This document shows positions 1-7,356 of a DNA stretch of 51,031 nt, piece by piece. Every line of letters starts with the position of its first letter. Positions within the stretch are counted from its first letter, which is position 1. A program made the position numbers and the translations under genes. The DNA is taken from NCBI GenBank assembly GCA_937926205.1, contig CALEYL010000071.1:1-51031 (forward strand). The letters are read 5' to 3'. Origin of the DNA: an uncultured Saprospiraceae bacterium (lineage in GTDB: Bacteria > Bacteroidota > Bacteroidia > Chitinophagales > Saprospiraceae). The notes beneath the pieces are model-generated. The model searched no databases. It was not told the origin of the DNA and was given only the letters and a program-made list of their open reading frames with translations.

Positions 1-311
1 ATTGGCAAGTTGGCAGGGTTTAGTTGGCAGTTGGCAGGATGCAGTTGTGCGCTCAAGAATTAATGGTAAATGATTGAAGGCAGAGCTGTTAATTGGCAAG
101 TTGGCAGGGTTTAGTTGGCAGTTGGCAGGATGCAGTTGTGCGCTCAGGAATTAATGGTAAATGATTGAAGGCAGAGCTGTTAATTGGCGAGTTGGCAGGA
201 TTCAGTTGGCAGTTGGCAGGATGCAGTTGTGCGCTCAGGAATTAATGGTAAATGATTGAAGGCAGAGCTGTTAATTGGCGAGTTGGCAGGGTTTAGTTGG
301 CAGTTGGCAGG
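1..311. repeat. 91-bp tandem repeat, three units plus a partial fourth
   Basis: Units start at 1, 92, 183 and 274, exactly 91 bp apart. The fourth is cut off near 311, where the sequence runs into the composite repeat. Each unit contains two or three TTGGCAG words followed by a stretch ending in GGCAGAGCTGTTA. Units differ by single bases (for example GGCAAG versus GGCGAG), so the duplication looks recent. The array is open at the left window edge, so the real copy number is unknown. There is no coding signal. Confidence 0.95.
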
Positions 312-606
312 AGCAGTCTGCTTGATTGAGCTGACTGCTTTTCAATAGACATGTTTTTTCCCGCCAAGGAAGCCAAGGGCACGCCAAGGCTGCAAAGCCA
401 ATTGCTTAATTATCAGTTTATCTGGAGTAGACTCAATCTGCCAACTGCCAACTAAAAAACTGCCAACTCAATTGTCCCCAACTGCAAATTGCTTACACCG
501 GTATCAATCAATAGCAAGCTCAAAACTGCCAACTAATTCTTCCGAACAATCAATTGTTTATTCGAATTTCTATCATTAGTACACTCAAACTGCCAACTGC
601 CAACTG
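301..606 (-). repeat. Composite intergenic repeat, copy A (inverted)
   Basis: Read on the minus strand, this spacer contains in order: TTGGCAG words, a block with CTATTGATTGATACCGG, more TTGGCAG words, a block resembling AACTGATA followed by CTTGGCGTGCCC, then ACATGTCTATTGAAAAGCAG and CAATCAAGCAGACTGCTCC. The same blocks occur in the same order on the plus strand at 10577-10760 and 11216-11372, and partly at 11390-11535. It is therefore one ancestral element of roughly 250-300 bp. The rest of the spacer up to the glycosylase start at 637 holds only further CTGCCAACT words (589-606) and no recognisable gene. Confidence 0.85.
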
Positions 607-636
607 AAAACCTGCAAACTCATTAAACGATAACAC

Positions 637-1248
637 ATGCTCCTCCTTCCGCCGCATTTTTACCAATCTGAAGACGTGGTGCAAATCAGCAAAGACTTGC
701 TGGGTAAATATTTGATTACCAATTTTGAAGGACAGGAAACGGTCGGTAAAATTGTAGAAACCGAAGCTTATCGCGGACCTGACGACAAAGCCTGCCATGC
801 CTGGAACAACCGACTTACGGATCGAACCCGTGTGATGTTCGAGGCAGGAGGGGTGGCTTATGTATACTTGTGTTATGGCGTACACCACCTGTTTAATGTC
901 GTGACCGGTCCGCAGGGGAAAGCACATGCTGTCCTCATTCGCGCTATTGAGCCCGTTCAAAATATAGAAACCATGCTGTTGCGCAGGAATATGAATGCCC
1001 TCAAACCCGCGCTCACTGCCGGTCCGGGAGCCATGAGTCAGGCGCTCGCCATTAAAACGACTTACAATGGGGTCAACCTCATGGACACAGGTTCGCCCAT
1101 ACGAATCGAAGACCGGGGTGATGTAGTTGAAGAAAGCAATATTCTTGCCGGTCCGAGAGTAGGCGTCGCTTCGGCTGGCGAATGCGCGTTGTGGCCCTGG
1201 CGTTTTGTGGTGAAGGGGTCGAAGTGGGTGAGTCAGTTTCGGAAATAG
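637..1248 (+). CDS. mpg: 3-methyladenine DNA glycosylase (AAG/MPG family)
   Basis: This 203-residue protein matches the monofunctional alkyladenine DNA glycosylase family (EC 3.2.2.21), which flips out alkylated or deaminated purines and cleaves the N-glycosidic bond in base excision repair. The family signature is clear: KIVETEAYRGPDD at about residues 38-50, with the general-base Glu at 43 and the base-stacking Tyr at 45; then RTRVMFEAGG, VYLCYGVHHLFNVVTG and the loop GPGAMSQAL near 132-140. Length is typical for bacterial members. It starts at an ATG directly after the repeat-rich spacer with no Shine-Dalgarno site, which is normal in Bacteroidota. The nearest downstream gene is 115 bp away, so it is probably monocistronic. 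Cytoplasmic. Confidence 0.93.
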   Translation: MLLLPPHFYQSEDVVQISKDLLGKYLITNFEGQETVGKIVETEAYRGPDDKACHAWNNRLTDRTRVMFEAGGVAYVYLCYGVHHLFNVVTGPQGKAHAVLIRAIEPVQNIETMLLRRNMNALKPALTAGPGAMSQALAIKTTYNGVNLMDTGSPIRIEDRGDVVEESNILAGPRVGVASAGECALWPWRFVVKGSKWVSQFRK

Positions 1249-1363
1249 GGCGCCGTGTGTAACGATATTACCGGTTTAGGATTCCGGGAGATCAGATAAA
1301 CTTCATAGCTTCGCATTTGCCGGAAAAGCAACAAGCAGAAAAATTATCAGCCGATCCTAATTT

Positions 1364-1804
1364 ATGAAAAAAGCCACTCAACTATTTCATTACATCAGTT
1401 ACCTGCAGTATCCCTTGATGTTAATCGGGATCTACTATTGCTATAAACCGCTGATTACAGAGGGTGCTTCCATTTGGGCAGACTACAACAAAGCATTGGT
1501 ATTTATTGGGCTATCCATTAGTTTCGCAACCTTGCAGGATACTACAAAAACCCAGAATAAGATTTCCAAAAAGGTCTGGGAAAATCCGAAATATGCCCGG
1601 CCATTCCTCATTTACATTGCGCTGCTCATTCTGTTTGTCATTTCATTCGGGATGTACGGCCTGTTTGCCAGCTCAAACCCTAAGGTGCAGGAACTCTCTT
1701 TTGGCACTATTGTTTTTGGGATTGGTATGATAGGCTTGTTGAAAAGTGCGATGGAAATGGCTGAAAATCATCAGAAGAAGCCAGATAACAGTACAGCATT
1801 ATGA
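1364..1804 (+). CDS. Small multi-span membrane protein, unknown function
   Basis: A 146-residue protein with about four hydrophobic segments, near residues 13-30, 42-58, 80-101 and 112-131. A basic stretch (KTQNKISKKVWENPKYARP) joins the second and third segments. The C-terminus is short, polar and lysine-rich. I do not recognise a named family; it looks like an inner-membrane protein of a lineage-specific hypothetical group. It starts at an ATG preceded by an AT-rich leader and stands alone between the glycosylase and the toxin-antitoxin pair. Codon use looks normal for the window, and the hydrophobic pattern is consistent along the frame, so I consider it a real gene. Confidence 0.75.
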   Translation: MKKATQLFHYISYLQYPLMLIGIYYCYKPLITEGASIWADYNKALVFIGLSISFATLQDTTKTQNKISKKVWENPKYARPFLIYIALLILFVISFGMYGLFASSNPKVQELSFGTIVFGIGMIGLLKSAMEMAENHQKKPDNSTAL

Positions 1805-1892
1805 GAAACAGAATCCGGAGACCAAATGTAATTGGACATTTTCTTTAATAAAATGCTGGATAAGCACTAACGCCACTTTGGGAGATGGAGGG

Positions 1893-1923
1893 TTTCAAAG
1901 CTCATATAAAATGATTATATTTG
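1893..1923 (+). promoter_or_regulatory. Bacteroidota-type promoter for the DUF2281/PIN pair
   Basis: The -7 box TATATTTG at 1916-1923 fits TAnnTTTG exactly. A weak -33 element, TTTC at 1893-1896, lies 19 bp upstream. The antitoxin ATG is at 1946. Confidence 0.5.
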
Positions 1924-1945
1924 TCTAATAAAACTTTCAATAGCC

Positions 1946-2194
1946 ATGTCCTTAGATGCGCTGAAAATAGAACTGCTAAAGCTCCGCAAACTCCAACGCT
2001 TAGAGTTGATGGCTTTTCTTTTGGAGCGAATTGCAGAAGAAGAAAAGTACCAGGAAGAAGTCCTTGCTCAGACGAATGAAAAGCAGAAAGTAGTAAGATC
2101 ACATAAAAGGGTGTTTGGTAGGGCGCGAGGTAAATATCAAATGGCCGATGATTTTGACGAACCCCTTGAGGATTTCAAAGAATACATGGAATGA
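1946..2194 (+). CDS. DUF2281-type antitoxin
   Basis: An 82-residue protein with two parts: a leucine-rich helical N-terminus (residues 1-35) and a C-terminal segment around 58-82 (FGRARGKYQMADDFDEPLED, then FKEYM). That segment closely matches the C-terminal motif of DUF2281 proteins, which are commonly found as antitoxins of PIN toxins. Family knowledge suggests it binds and blocks the toxin and may autoregulate. Its stop codon overlaps the toxin start in an ATGA arrangement (2191-2194), which means translational coupling. A -7 box lies 22 bp upstream of its ATG. No separate DNA-binding domain is obvious. Confidence 0.82.
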   Translation: MSLDALKIELLKLRKLQRLELMAFLLERIAEEEKYQEEVLAQTNEKQKVVRSHKRVFGRARGKYQMADDFDEPLEDFKEYME

Positions 2195-2586
2195 AGTATT
2201 TAATAGATACACATGCCTTCTTATGGTTCAATGAGGGATCATCCGAACTTAGTCCCATGGCTCGTACACTCATTGAAGACCCTGAAAACGAAATCTTTAT
2301 CAGCATTGCGGCTTTATGGGAAATATCTATCAAAACAGCCTTAGGCAAATTGAAAATTTCAGGTGCTTACGATACTGTTATTGACGATGTCATAGAAAGT
2401 GAAATGGAAGTTCTTTCCATAAATTTCGCCCATACCCTCATTCAGAACAAACTGCCCTTCCATCATAAAGATCCATTTGACAGAATTATCGTTTCCCAGG
2501 CTATAGTCGAGGATATGGATTTGATTAGCAAGGATGAGATTCTTGATAATTATTTGATAAACAAAAAGATAAGAAGGTTTTGGTAA
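2191..2586 (+). CDS. PIN-domain toxin (VapC-like ribonuclease)
   Basis: A 131-residue single PIN domain. It starts MKYLIDTHAFLWF, typical of the Sll0205-like PIN subgroup, with Asp6 as the first acidic residue. Glu44 lies in ALWEISIK, and Asp94/Asp97 lie in KDPFDRIIVSQA, with further acidic residues in SKDE at 114-116. These match the metal-binding acidic positions of PIN ribonucleases, so the active site appears intact. The ATG overlaps the antitoxin stop by four bases. Together with the antitoxin this is a complete type II toxin-antitoxin module; the RNA target is unknown. Confidence 0.9.
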   Translation: MKYLIDTHAFLWFNEGSSELSPMARTLIEDPENEIFISIAALWEISIKTALGKLKISGAYDTVIDDVIESEMEVLSINFAHTLIQNKLPFHHKDPFDRIIVSQAIVEDMDLISKDEILDNYLINKKIRRFW

Positions 2587-2644
2587 AGGTTTATGGCCTT
2601 ATTGCTGATGTTACCTGTTCTAATAATTCCATCATTTATCCCAC

Positions 2645-2681
2645 CAAAAAAAGAAAGGACGCCCTGCGAACAGGAACGTCC
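2645..2681 (-). terminator. Rho-independent terminator of the P5C dehydrogenase gene
   Basis: On the minus strand, GGACG and CCTG pair with CAGG and CGTCC around a TTCG tetraloop (2657-2681), followed by a TTTCTTTTTTT tract (2645-2655). It lies 45 bp beyond the stop codon at 2727. Confidence 0.88.
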
Positions 2682-2726
2682 CTCTCAATTTGTTATTAGC
2701 GAGATGTGCCGCGCTTTTCAGCGAGG

Positions 2727-4358
2727 CTATTTTTCGGCCAGAAACGGATAGCGATAATCCGTAGGCGGCACAAAATTTTCTTTGATGGTACGCGGCGACA
2801 ACCAACGGTAGAGGTTGAGTACCGAGCCCGCTTTGTCATTGGTACCGGAAGCGCGCGCGCCGCCGAATGGCTGTTGTCCTACAACGGCCCCCGTGGGTTT
2901 GTCGTTGAGGTAGAAGTTGCCGGCAGCATGCCGCAATTTCTCCGTAGCCAGCGCTAAGGCTGCACGATCCTGAGCAAATACAGCACCCGTAAGGGCATAA
3001 GGCGAGGTTTGATCAACCAGTTCCAGGGTCGCTTCAAAATCTTTGCCTTCGTAAACATAAATGCTTAGTACCGGTCCAAAAAGTTCGTCTACCATGGTGC
3101 GATATTGCGGATCTTTAGCCAGAATCACCGTAGGTGCGATGAAATAGCCTTCCGATTTGTCGTAAGTGCCGCCGATAAGTATCTCTGCATCAGCGTCTTT
3201 TTTGGCCTGCGCAATATAGCCGGTAATTTTGTCAAAGGCGCGTTCGTCGATGACAGCGTTGACAAAGTTAGAAAAATCTTCCGGAGACCCCATAGTAAAA
3301 GATGCAATATCTTCTAATAAGTATTTTTTTACTTCATTCCAGATCTCTGACGGGATGTAGGCGCGCGAAGCTGCGGAGCATTTTTGCCCCTGAAATTCAA
3401 AAGCGCCGCGCGATAGGGCCGTTGCTACCGCCTTTGGATTGGCGGAAGGGTGGGCGACGACAAAGTCTTTGCCGCCGGTTTCACCGACCACGCGTGGATA
3501 AGACTTGTATTTGCCGATGTTCTTACCGATGGTTTGCCACAAATGTTGGAAAACACCGGTGCTACCCGTGAAGTGCAGTCCTGCAAAGTCCGGATGGCTG
3601 AAGATGATGTCGCCGGCAAGCGGTCCGTCTACATAAACCAGGTTAATAACACCAGCCGGCAGGCCAGCCTCTTCGAAGATCTCCATGATGACGGCGGCAG
3701 AGTAAATCTGCGTTTCGGCGGGTTTCCAAACCACGGTATTGCCCAGCATCGCCGGAGCGCCGGGCAGGTTACCGGCAATGGAGGTGAAGTTAAAAGGCGT
3801 CAATGCAAATACAAAACCCTCCAGTGGGCGGTATTCCATGCGGTTCCAAACATTGGGCGAACTAATGGGCTGTTGTGCATAGATGTCCATCATGAACTGG
3901 ACATTGAAACGGAAAAAATCGCACAATTCGGCCACCGCGTCGATTTCTGCCTGGAATACATTTTTGGATTGCCCCAGCATCGTAGCCGCGTTCATTTTAG
4001 CGCGGTAAGGACCCGCCAAAAGATCGGCGGCTTTCAGGAAAATCGCAGCGCGGTCTTCCCAGGCCATGTTTTCCCAGGCACTTTTGGCGCTCATCGCGGC
4101 ATCGATAGCCGCCCGGACGTGGGTCGCGTCGCCTTTGTGGTAATGCCCGAGCGTATGTTTGATGTCGTGTGGCGGGTGAATGGGCATCACAGTGCCGGAT
4201 TTCACGTGTTGGCCGCCTATAAACATCGGAATATCAACTGTTTTTGATTTCAGCTCAGCAATCGCAGCTTTGAGCGCGAGTTTCTCCGGCGAACCGGCTT
4301 TGTAGTTCAGCACCGGTTCGTTGACAACTACCGGTGGTTTGAAAAATGCATTCGACAT
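2727..4358 (-). CDS. pruA: 1-pyrroline-5-carboxylate dehydrogenase (L-glutamate gamma-semialdehyde dehydrogenase)
   Basis: A 543-residue aldehyde dehydrogenase of the stand-alone, mitochondrial-like (ALDH4A1) P5CDH type. It oxidises glutamate semialdehyde to glutamate with NAD+ (EC 1.2.1.88), the second step of proline catabolism. The catalytic Cys is at about residue 327 in FEFQGQKCSAASRAYIP. The general-base Glu is at about 293 in VVGETGGKD. The substrate-side motif VGQQPFGGARASGTNDKAG near the C-terminus is typical of P5CDH. I start it at the ATG at 4358: a longer reading would need a TTG at 4391 that falls inside the probable -7 promoter box. It stands alone with its own terminator; no proline dehydrogenase gene is nearby. 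Confidence 0.93.
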   Translation of the reverse strand: MSNAFFKPPVVVNEPVLNYKAGSPEKLALKAAIAELKSKTVDIPMFIGGQHVKSGTVMPIHPPHDIKHTLGHYHKGDATHVRAAIDAAMSAKSAWENMAWEDRAAIFLKAADLLAGPYRAKMNAATMLGQSKNVFQAEIDAVAELCDFFRFNVQFMMDIYAQQPISSPNVWNRMEYRPLEGFVFALTPFNFTSIAGNLPGAPAMLGNTVVWKPAETQIYSAAVIMEIFEEAGLPAGVINLVYVDGPLAGDIIFSHPDFAGLHFTGSTGVFQHLWQTIGKNIGKYKSYPRVVGETGGKDFVVAHPSANPKAVATALSRGAFEFQGQKCSAASRAYIPSEIWNEVKKYLLEDIASFTMGSPEDFSNFVNAVIDERAFDKITGYIAQAKKDADAEILIGGTYDKSEGYFIAPTVILAKDPQYRTMVDELFGPVLSIYVYEGKDFEATLELVDQTSPYALTGAVFAQDRAALALATEKLRHAAGNFYLNDKPTGAVVGQQPFGGARASGTNDKAGSVLNLYRWLSPRTIKENFVPPTDYRYPFLAEK

Positions 4359-4388
4359 GACGTTCGGTATGGTTTTGGTTAGCGGCGG

Positions 4389-4396
4389 CAAAGGTA
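4389..4396 (-). promoter_or_regulatory. -7 box of the P5C dehydrogenase gene
   Basis: The minus-strand sequence TACCTTTG fits TAnnTTTG and is followed by GC, about 30 bp upstream of the ATG at 4358. No convincing -33 element is seen. Its position decides the start codon of the gene. Confidence 0.6.
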
Positions 4397-4433
4397 AGGA
4401 AAGATTGGGGGAGAAGTGTCCTGAATTTGCTAT

Positions 4434-6035
4434 CTAATTCTTCAACTTCTCATCCTCCTTCCATTCCACCAACTTCGAAGGATAATAATTCACGCCCATC
4501 GCCTTCAACCTGGGCCCATGCGCGCCCAGGCGCTTTTTATACCCATCCCAGTTACGGGCATTAGCCGCCGACCAACCGATCTCCGCATAACCCGGCAGGC
4601 GAGGGAACACCATGTATTCTACCTCGTCAATTTGATCTACGGTTTCTGTCCACAGTGGCGCTTCGATGCCCAGTACATCTTTTTGAGCTACACCAGGCAC
4701 CAGCGTTCCCGGATCCCAGATATAGGCACTGTCCAATTCAATGTAAGCCGCCCAGTGCAGACCCCATTGGGTGGTAGAATCGTACTGCATATCCATGTAA
4801 GCCTTGCGTGCGGGCGACATCAGGACTTTAGAACCTTGTTTGACCGCATTCACTGCATTGTCTACATTGGCCCAATGCTGTACAAAAGCCCCTTCTTTCA
4901 AAGTGCCCAGCGCAATTTCATCCCAACCAATCGGCTGTTTGCCGTGTGAAAGGACGATGTCCTGCACCCGGTTTACAAATGGAATGTAATCCTCCTTTTT
5001 GGTCACATGGGATTCATCCCCGCCGATGTGGAAGTAGGGACCAGGAGTCAGGGCTGCCAATTCACGGACGACATCGTCGATGAATTTGTAGGTGATTTCA
5101 TTTTTGGTGCACAGGGTGCTGAAACCCACCTCGGTTCCCGTGTACAACTCCCGTGCTTTGCCATCACAATTCAGTTCGGGGTAAGCAGCCAGCGCAGCAT
5201 TGGTATGTCCGGGCATGTCGATTTCCGGGATGATGGTGATGTAGCGATCCAGGGCGTATTGTACAATGTCCTTGTATTGGTCCTGGGTGTAGTAGCCACC
5301 TTTGCCGCCGCCCACCTGGGTTTTGCCGCCATGTTCGGCCAGCTTTGGCCAGGATTTGATCTCGATGCGCCAGCCCTGGTCGTCAGACAAGTGCAGGTGC
5401 ATGATGTTCATTTTGTAGGCCGCAATCAGGTCGATGAAACGTTTGGTATCTTCTACACTAAAGAAATGCCGGGACACATCAAACATGGCGCCCCGCATCG
5501 CATAAGTTGGAAAATCACGAATGGTTCCGCTTGCGATGCGCCAGGGGCCCTCCTGTTTGCTGCTTGCTTCTACCTGTGCCGGCAACAACTGACGGATGGT
5601 CTGAATGCCCATAAACAAGCCTGCCGGAGCGTTGGCCTCCAGCGTAACGCCGTCGGGGGTGATGTTCAGGTCGTAGCCTTCTGCACCGAGTTCAGCATCT
5701 TTTTTGAGGCTCAGGTATATATTTCCTGCAGCCGGAGCTTGATTGCTCGATTTTACTTTGATGTCAAGACCAGTAGAAGGATTGAGTTTGTCTGCCAGGT
5801 ATTGGCCGATTTTGAGCAATTCTTTGGAATCTCCCTGCACATAGATGTCGGTGGCATCCGTTAACTCGAAGGAAGCATTTGTAGCCGTAAGTGAAACCGG
5901 AATGGGAATGATGCTTTCCTGCGCCAGATCCATCGGTACCGGAGGGGATTTTTGGGGTGCACAGGCCATAAATGTGGCCAAAATAACCAGCAAAATAAGT
6001 GCTAAGCCAGAATGGTTAATGCGTAGTGTGGGCAT
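4434..6035 (-). CDS. Beta-N-acetylhexosaminidase, GH20, lipoprotein
   Basis: A 533-residue glycoside hydrolase family 20 enzyme that should release terminal N-acetylglucosamine or N-acetylgalactosamine from chitin-type oligosaccharides or glycans. An N-terminal hydrophobic signal ends in FMAC with Cys25 as the likely lipidated residue, so it is probably anchored in the outer or inner membrane. Residues 35-160 form the GH20b-like N-terminal domain. The catalytic TIM barrel follows: HLHLSDDQGWR near 213-223, DMPGHTNAAL near 273-282, and HIGGDE at 336-341 with the catalytic Asp340-Glu341 pair. It is full length. It stands 75 bp upstream of the P5CDH gene, which has its own promoter, so the two are probably not one operon. 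A MITE-like element lies directly upstream. Confidence 0.93.
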   Translation of the reverse strand: MPTLRINHSGLALILLVILATFMACAPQKSPPVPMDLAQESIIPIPVSLTATNASFELTDATDIYVQGDSKELLKIGQYLADKLNPSTGLDIKVKSSNQAPAAGNIYLSLKKDAELGAEGYDLNITPDGVTLEANAPAGLFMGIQTIRQLLPAQVEASSKQEGPWRIASGTIRDFPTYAMRGAMFDVSRHFFSVEDTKRFIDLIAAYKMNIMHLHLSDDQGWRIEIKSWPKLAEHGGKTQVGGGKGGYYTQDQYKDIVQYALDRYITIIPEIDMPGHTNAALAAYPELNCDGKARELYTGTEVGFSTLCTKNEITYKFIDDVVRELAALTPGPYFHIGGDESHVTKKEDYIPFVNRVQDIVLSHGKQPIGWDEIALGTLKEGAFVQHWANVDNAVNAVKQGSKVLMSPARKAYMDMQYDSTTQWGLHWAAYIELDSAYIWDPGTLVPGVAQKDVLGIEAPLWTETVDQIDEVEYMVFPRLPGYAEIGWSAANARNWDGYKKRLGAHGPRLKAMGVNYYPSKLVEWKEDEKLKN

Positions 6036-6079
6036 GAGTTGATTGTTTTATTCGGAAAGTTATTTACGACACGTTCCAA

Positions 6080-6283
6080 AGAGCTTGTTCGGAATTCTCT
6101 GATTGACTACGTCGAATCTTCGATTTGAGCGAGGGTGAAGAAATTTTATTTTAGACGAGGCGGATTTTGCAGACATAGCCGGCAGCTATGGCGAAAAAAT
6201 CCAACGAAGCCCGCCTGCCGGCCGGCAGGTATAAAATAAAATTTGCCAACCACAGCCGATTGAGAGATTTCCGAACAAGCTCT
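6080..6283. mobile_element. MITE-like element, 204 bp, perfect 15-bp terminal inverted repeats
   Basis: The ends are AGAGCTTGTTCGGAA (6080-6094) and its exact reverse complement (6269-6283). Further nested inverted pairs lie inside: a 13-bp pair AAATTTTATTTTA (6141-6153) with its complement at 6232-6244, and CATAGC/GCTATG at 6174-6179 and 6185-6190. A CCTGCCGGCCGGCAGG palindrome sits near 6214-6229. There is no coding capacity and no clear target duplication. It sits 45 bp upstream of the GH20 gene start. Confidence 0.82.
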
Positions 6284-6671
6284 AAGCGCCTGATTGTGTT
6301 ATTGAATGGGCTACAAGGTAAATATTTCTAAAAAAAATTAAGAAAGACTTTTGGATTGTATTCGTTGTCGACCAAGCTCCCACCCCGTCAGGCCCCGCTC
6401 GTGCCGATGCGCTTCTGTTTTCCAGAGATTTATACGCATGACTTATGCCAATCGGGAGCTATTTTGATCGGGGAATATACTATTCGACGCTAAAGCGTCT
6501 ATGGGCAAGTATCCGTAGGCTCTTTTTAGACGCGGAGTCCCGCGGAGTAAGGGAGTCTCGCGGAGTAATGCACACTGATTCAGAGAGTATTACAAAAACG
6601 GTGTCAGCTTCTTAACTTTAACCTACCCGCTTGGTTGCACCTCCAGACCGGCCCAAAAAAATTCCAAACAA
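6284..6671. other. Intergenic stretch with short palindromes
   Basis: No gene is seen. It holds a small perfect palindrome GACGCT-AA-AGCGTC (6486-6499) and a direct repeat CGCGGAGTAA at 6541-6550 and 6559-6568. Otherwise it is unremarkable; it separates the MITE-like element from the 3' end of the HAD gene. Confidence 0.5.
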
Positions 6672-7352
6672 CTATACCACCCCATACAACTCCTCCAACT
6701 TCGTAATCTCATAAGTCGGCTTCACCTCATGACGAGCCGCTTCCTTCCCGGGATTATACCAACACGTATCCAACCCATAGTCTGCGCCGCCGCGGATGTC
6801 GGCATTCAGGTTGTCGCCCACCATGAGCACGGTTTTGGGCTCCGGGCGACCAATGGCTTCGAAAGTGTAATCAAAAAAAGCGCGATCGGGTTTGGCGTGG
6901 CCGATTTCGTCTGAAACGACCACCGTTTTGAAAAACGCTTCAAGGCCGGAACGCGCCAGTCTCGGGCGCTGTACTTCTTTCAGTCCGTTGGTAACAAGGG
7001 CCAGGTGATGCGATTGGTTGAGTTGTTCCAGCAAAGCTGCTGCGCCGGGAATCAGTACACACTGCTTTGACAAGTGATCGAGGTAAGCTGCTGCGAATTC
7101 CGCCGGGTCAAAGCGCCGGCCAATGGCATGAAAAAACAGGTCAAAGCGGCGGGTGCGCAACTCGGCTTTGCTCAACTGGCCATGCTCGAACGCCTGCCAG
7201 CAATCGCGGTTGATGCTGGTGTAGAGGGGGTGATAATGGGCTTCAAACAACTCTCCGAAGTCTTCCAGCGCTGCTTTGAGGGCTGCTTCTTCCGAGTGGT
7301 TGAAATCAAAAAGGGTGTTGTCGGCGTCGAAAAAAATCCAGGAATAATTCAT
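6672..7352 (-). CDS. yjjG: YjjG-type HAD hydrolase (noncanonical pyrimidine nucleotidase)
   Basis: A 226-residue haloacid dehalogenase superfamily phosphatase. Motif I is FFDADNTLFDF with nucleophile Asp9 and Asp11. Motif II is VTNG near 136-139. The motif III lysine is in HAKPDRAFF near 173-181, and motif IV is MVGDNLNADIRGG near 197-209. The NTLFDFNHSEEAAL start is typical of the YjjG/YfnB group, whose members dephosphorylate nucleoside monophosphates, including noncanonical pyrimidine ones. Its ATG lies only four bases after the stop codon of the upstream carboxypeptidase gene, so the two are very likely one operon. The exact substrate cannot be read from the sequence. Confidence 0.85.
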   Translation of the reverse strand: MNYSWIFFDADNTLFDFNHSEEAALKAALEDFGELFEAHYHPLYTSINRDCWQAFEHGQLSKAELRTRRFDLFFHAIGRRFDPAEFAAAYLDHLSKQCVLIPGAAALLEQLNQSHHLALVTNGLKEVQRPRLARSGLEAFFKTVVVSDEIGHAKPDRAFFDYTFEAIGRPEPKTVLMVGDNLNADIRGGADYGLDTCWYNPGKEAARHEVKPTYEITKLEELYGVV

Positions 7353-7356
7353 TGGT

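Noticed and set aside
1..311. CRISPR array
   Set aside because: The 91-bp unit repeats as a whole without unique spacers, and there are no cas genes.
2727..4391. Longer P5C dehydrogenase starting at TTG 4391
   Set aside because: That codon lies inside a perfect -7 box (4389-4396), and the extra residues are not typical of the family.
6284..6671. tRNA or structured RNA in the spacer before the HAD gene
   Set aside because: Only a 6-bp palindrome and short direct repeats are seen; there is no cloverleaf and no conserved T-loop.
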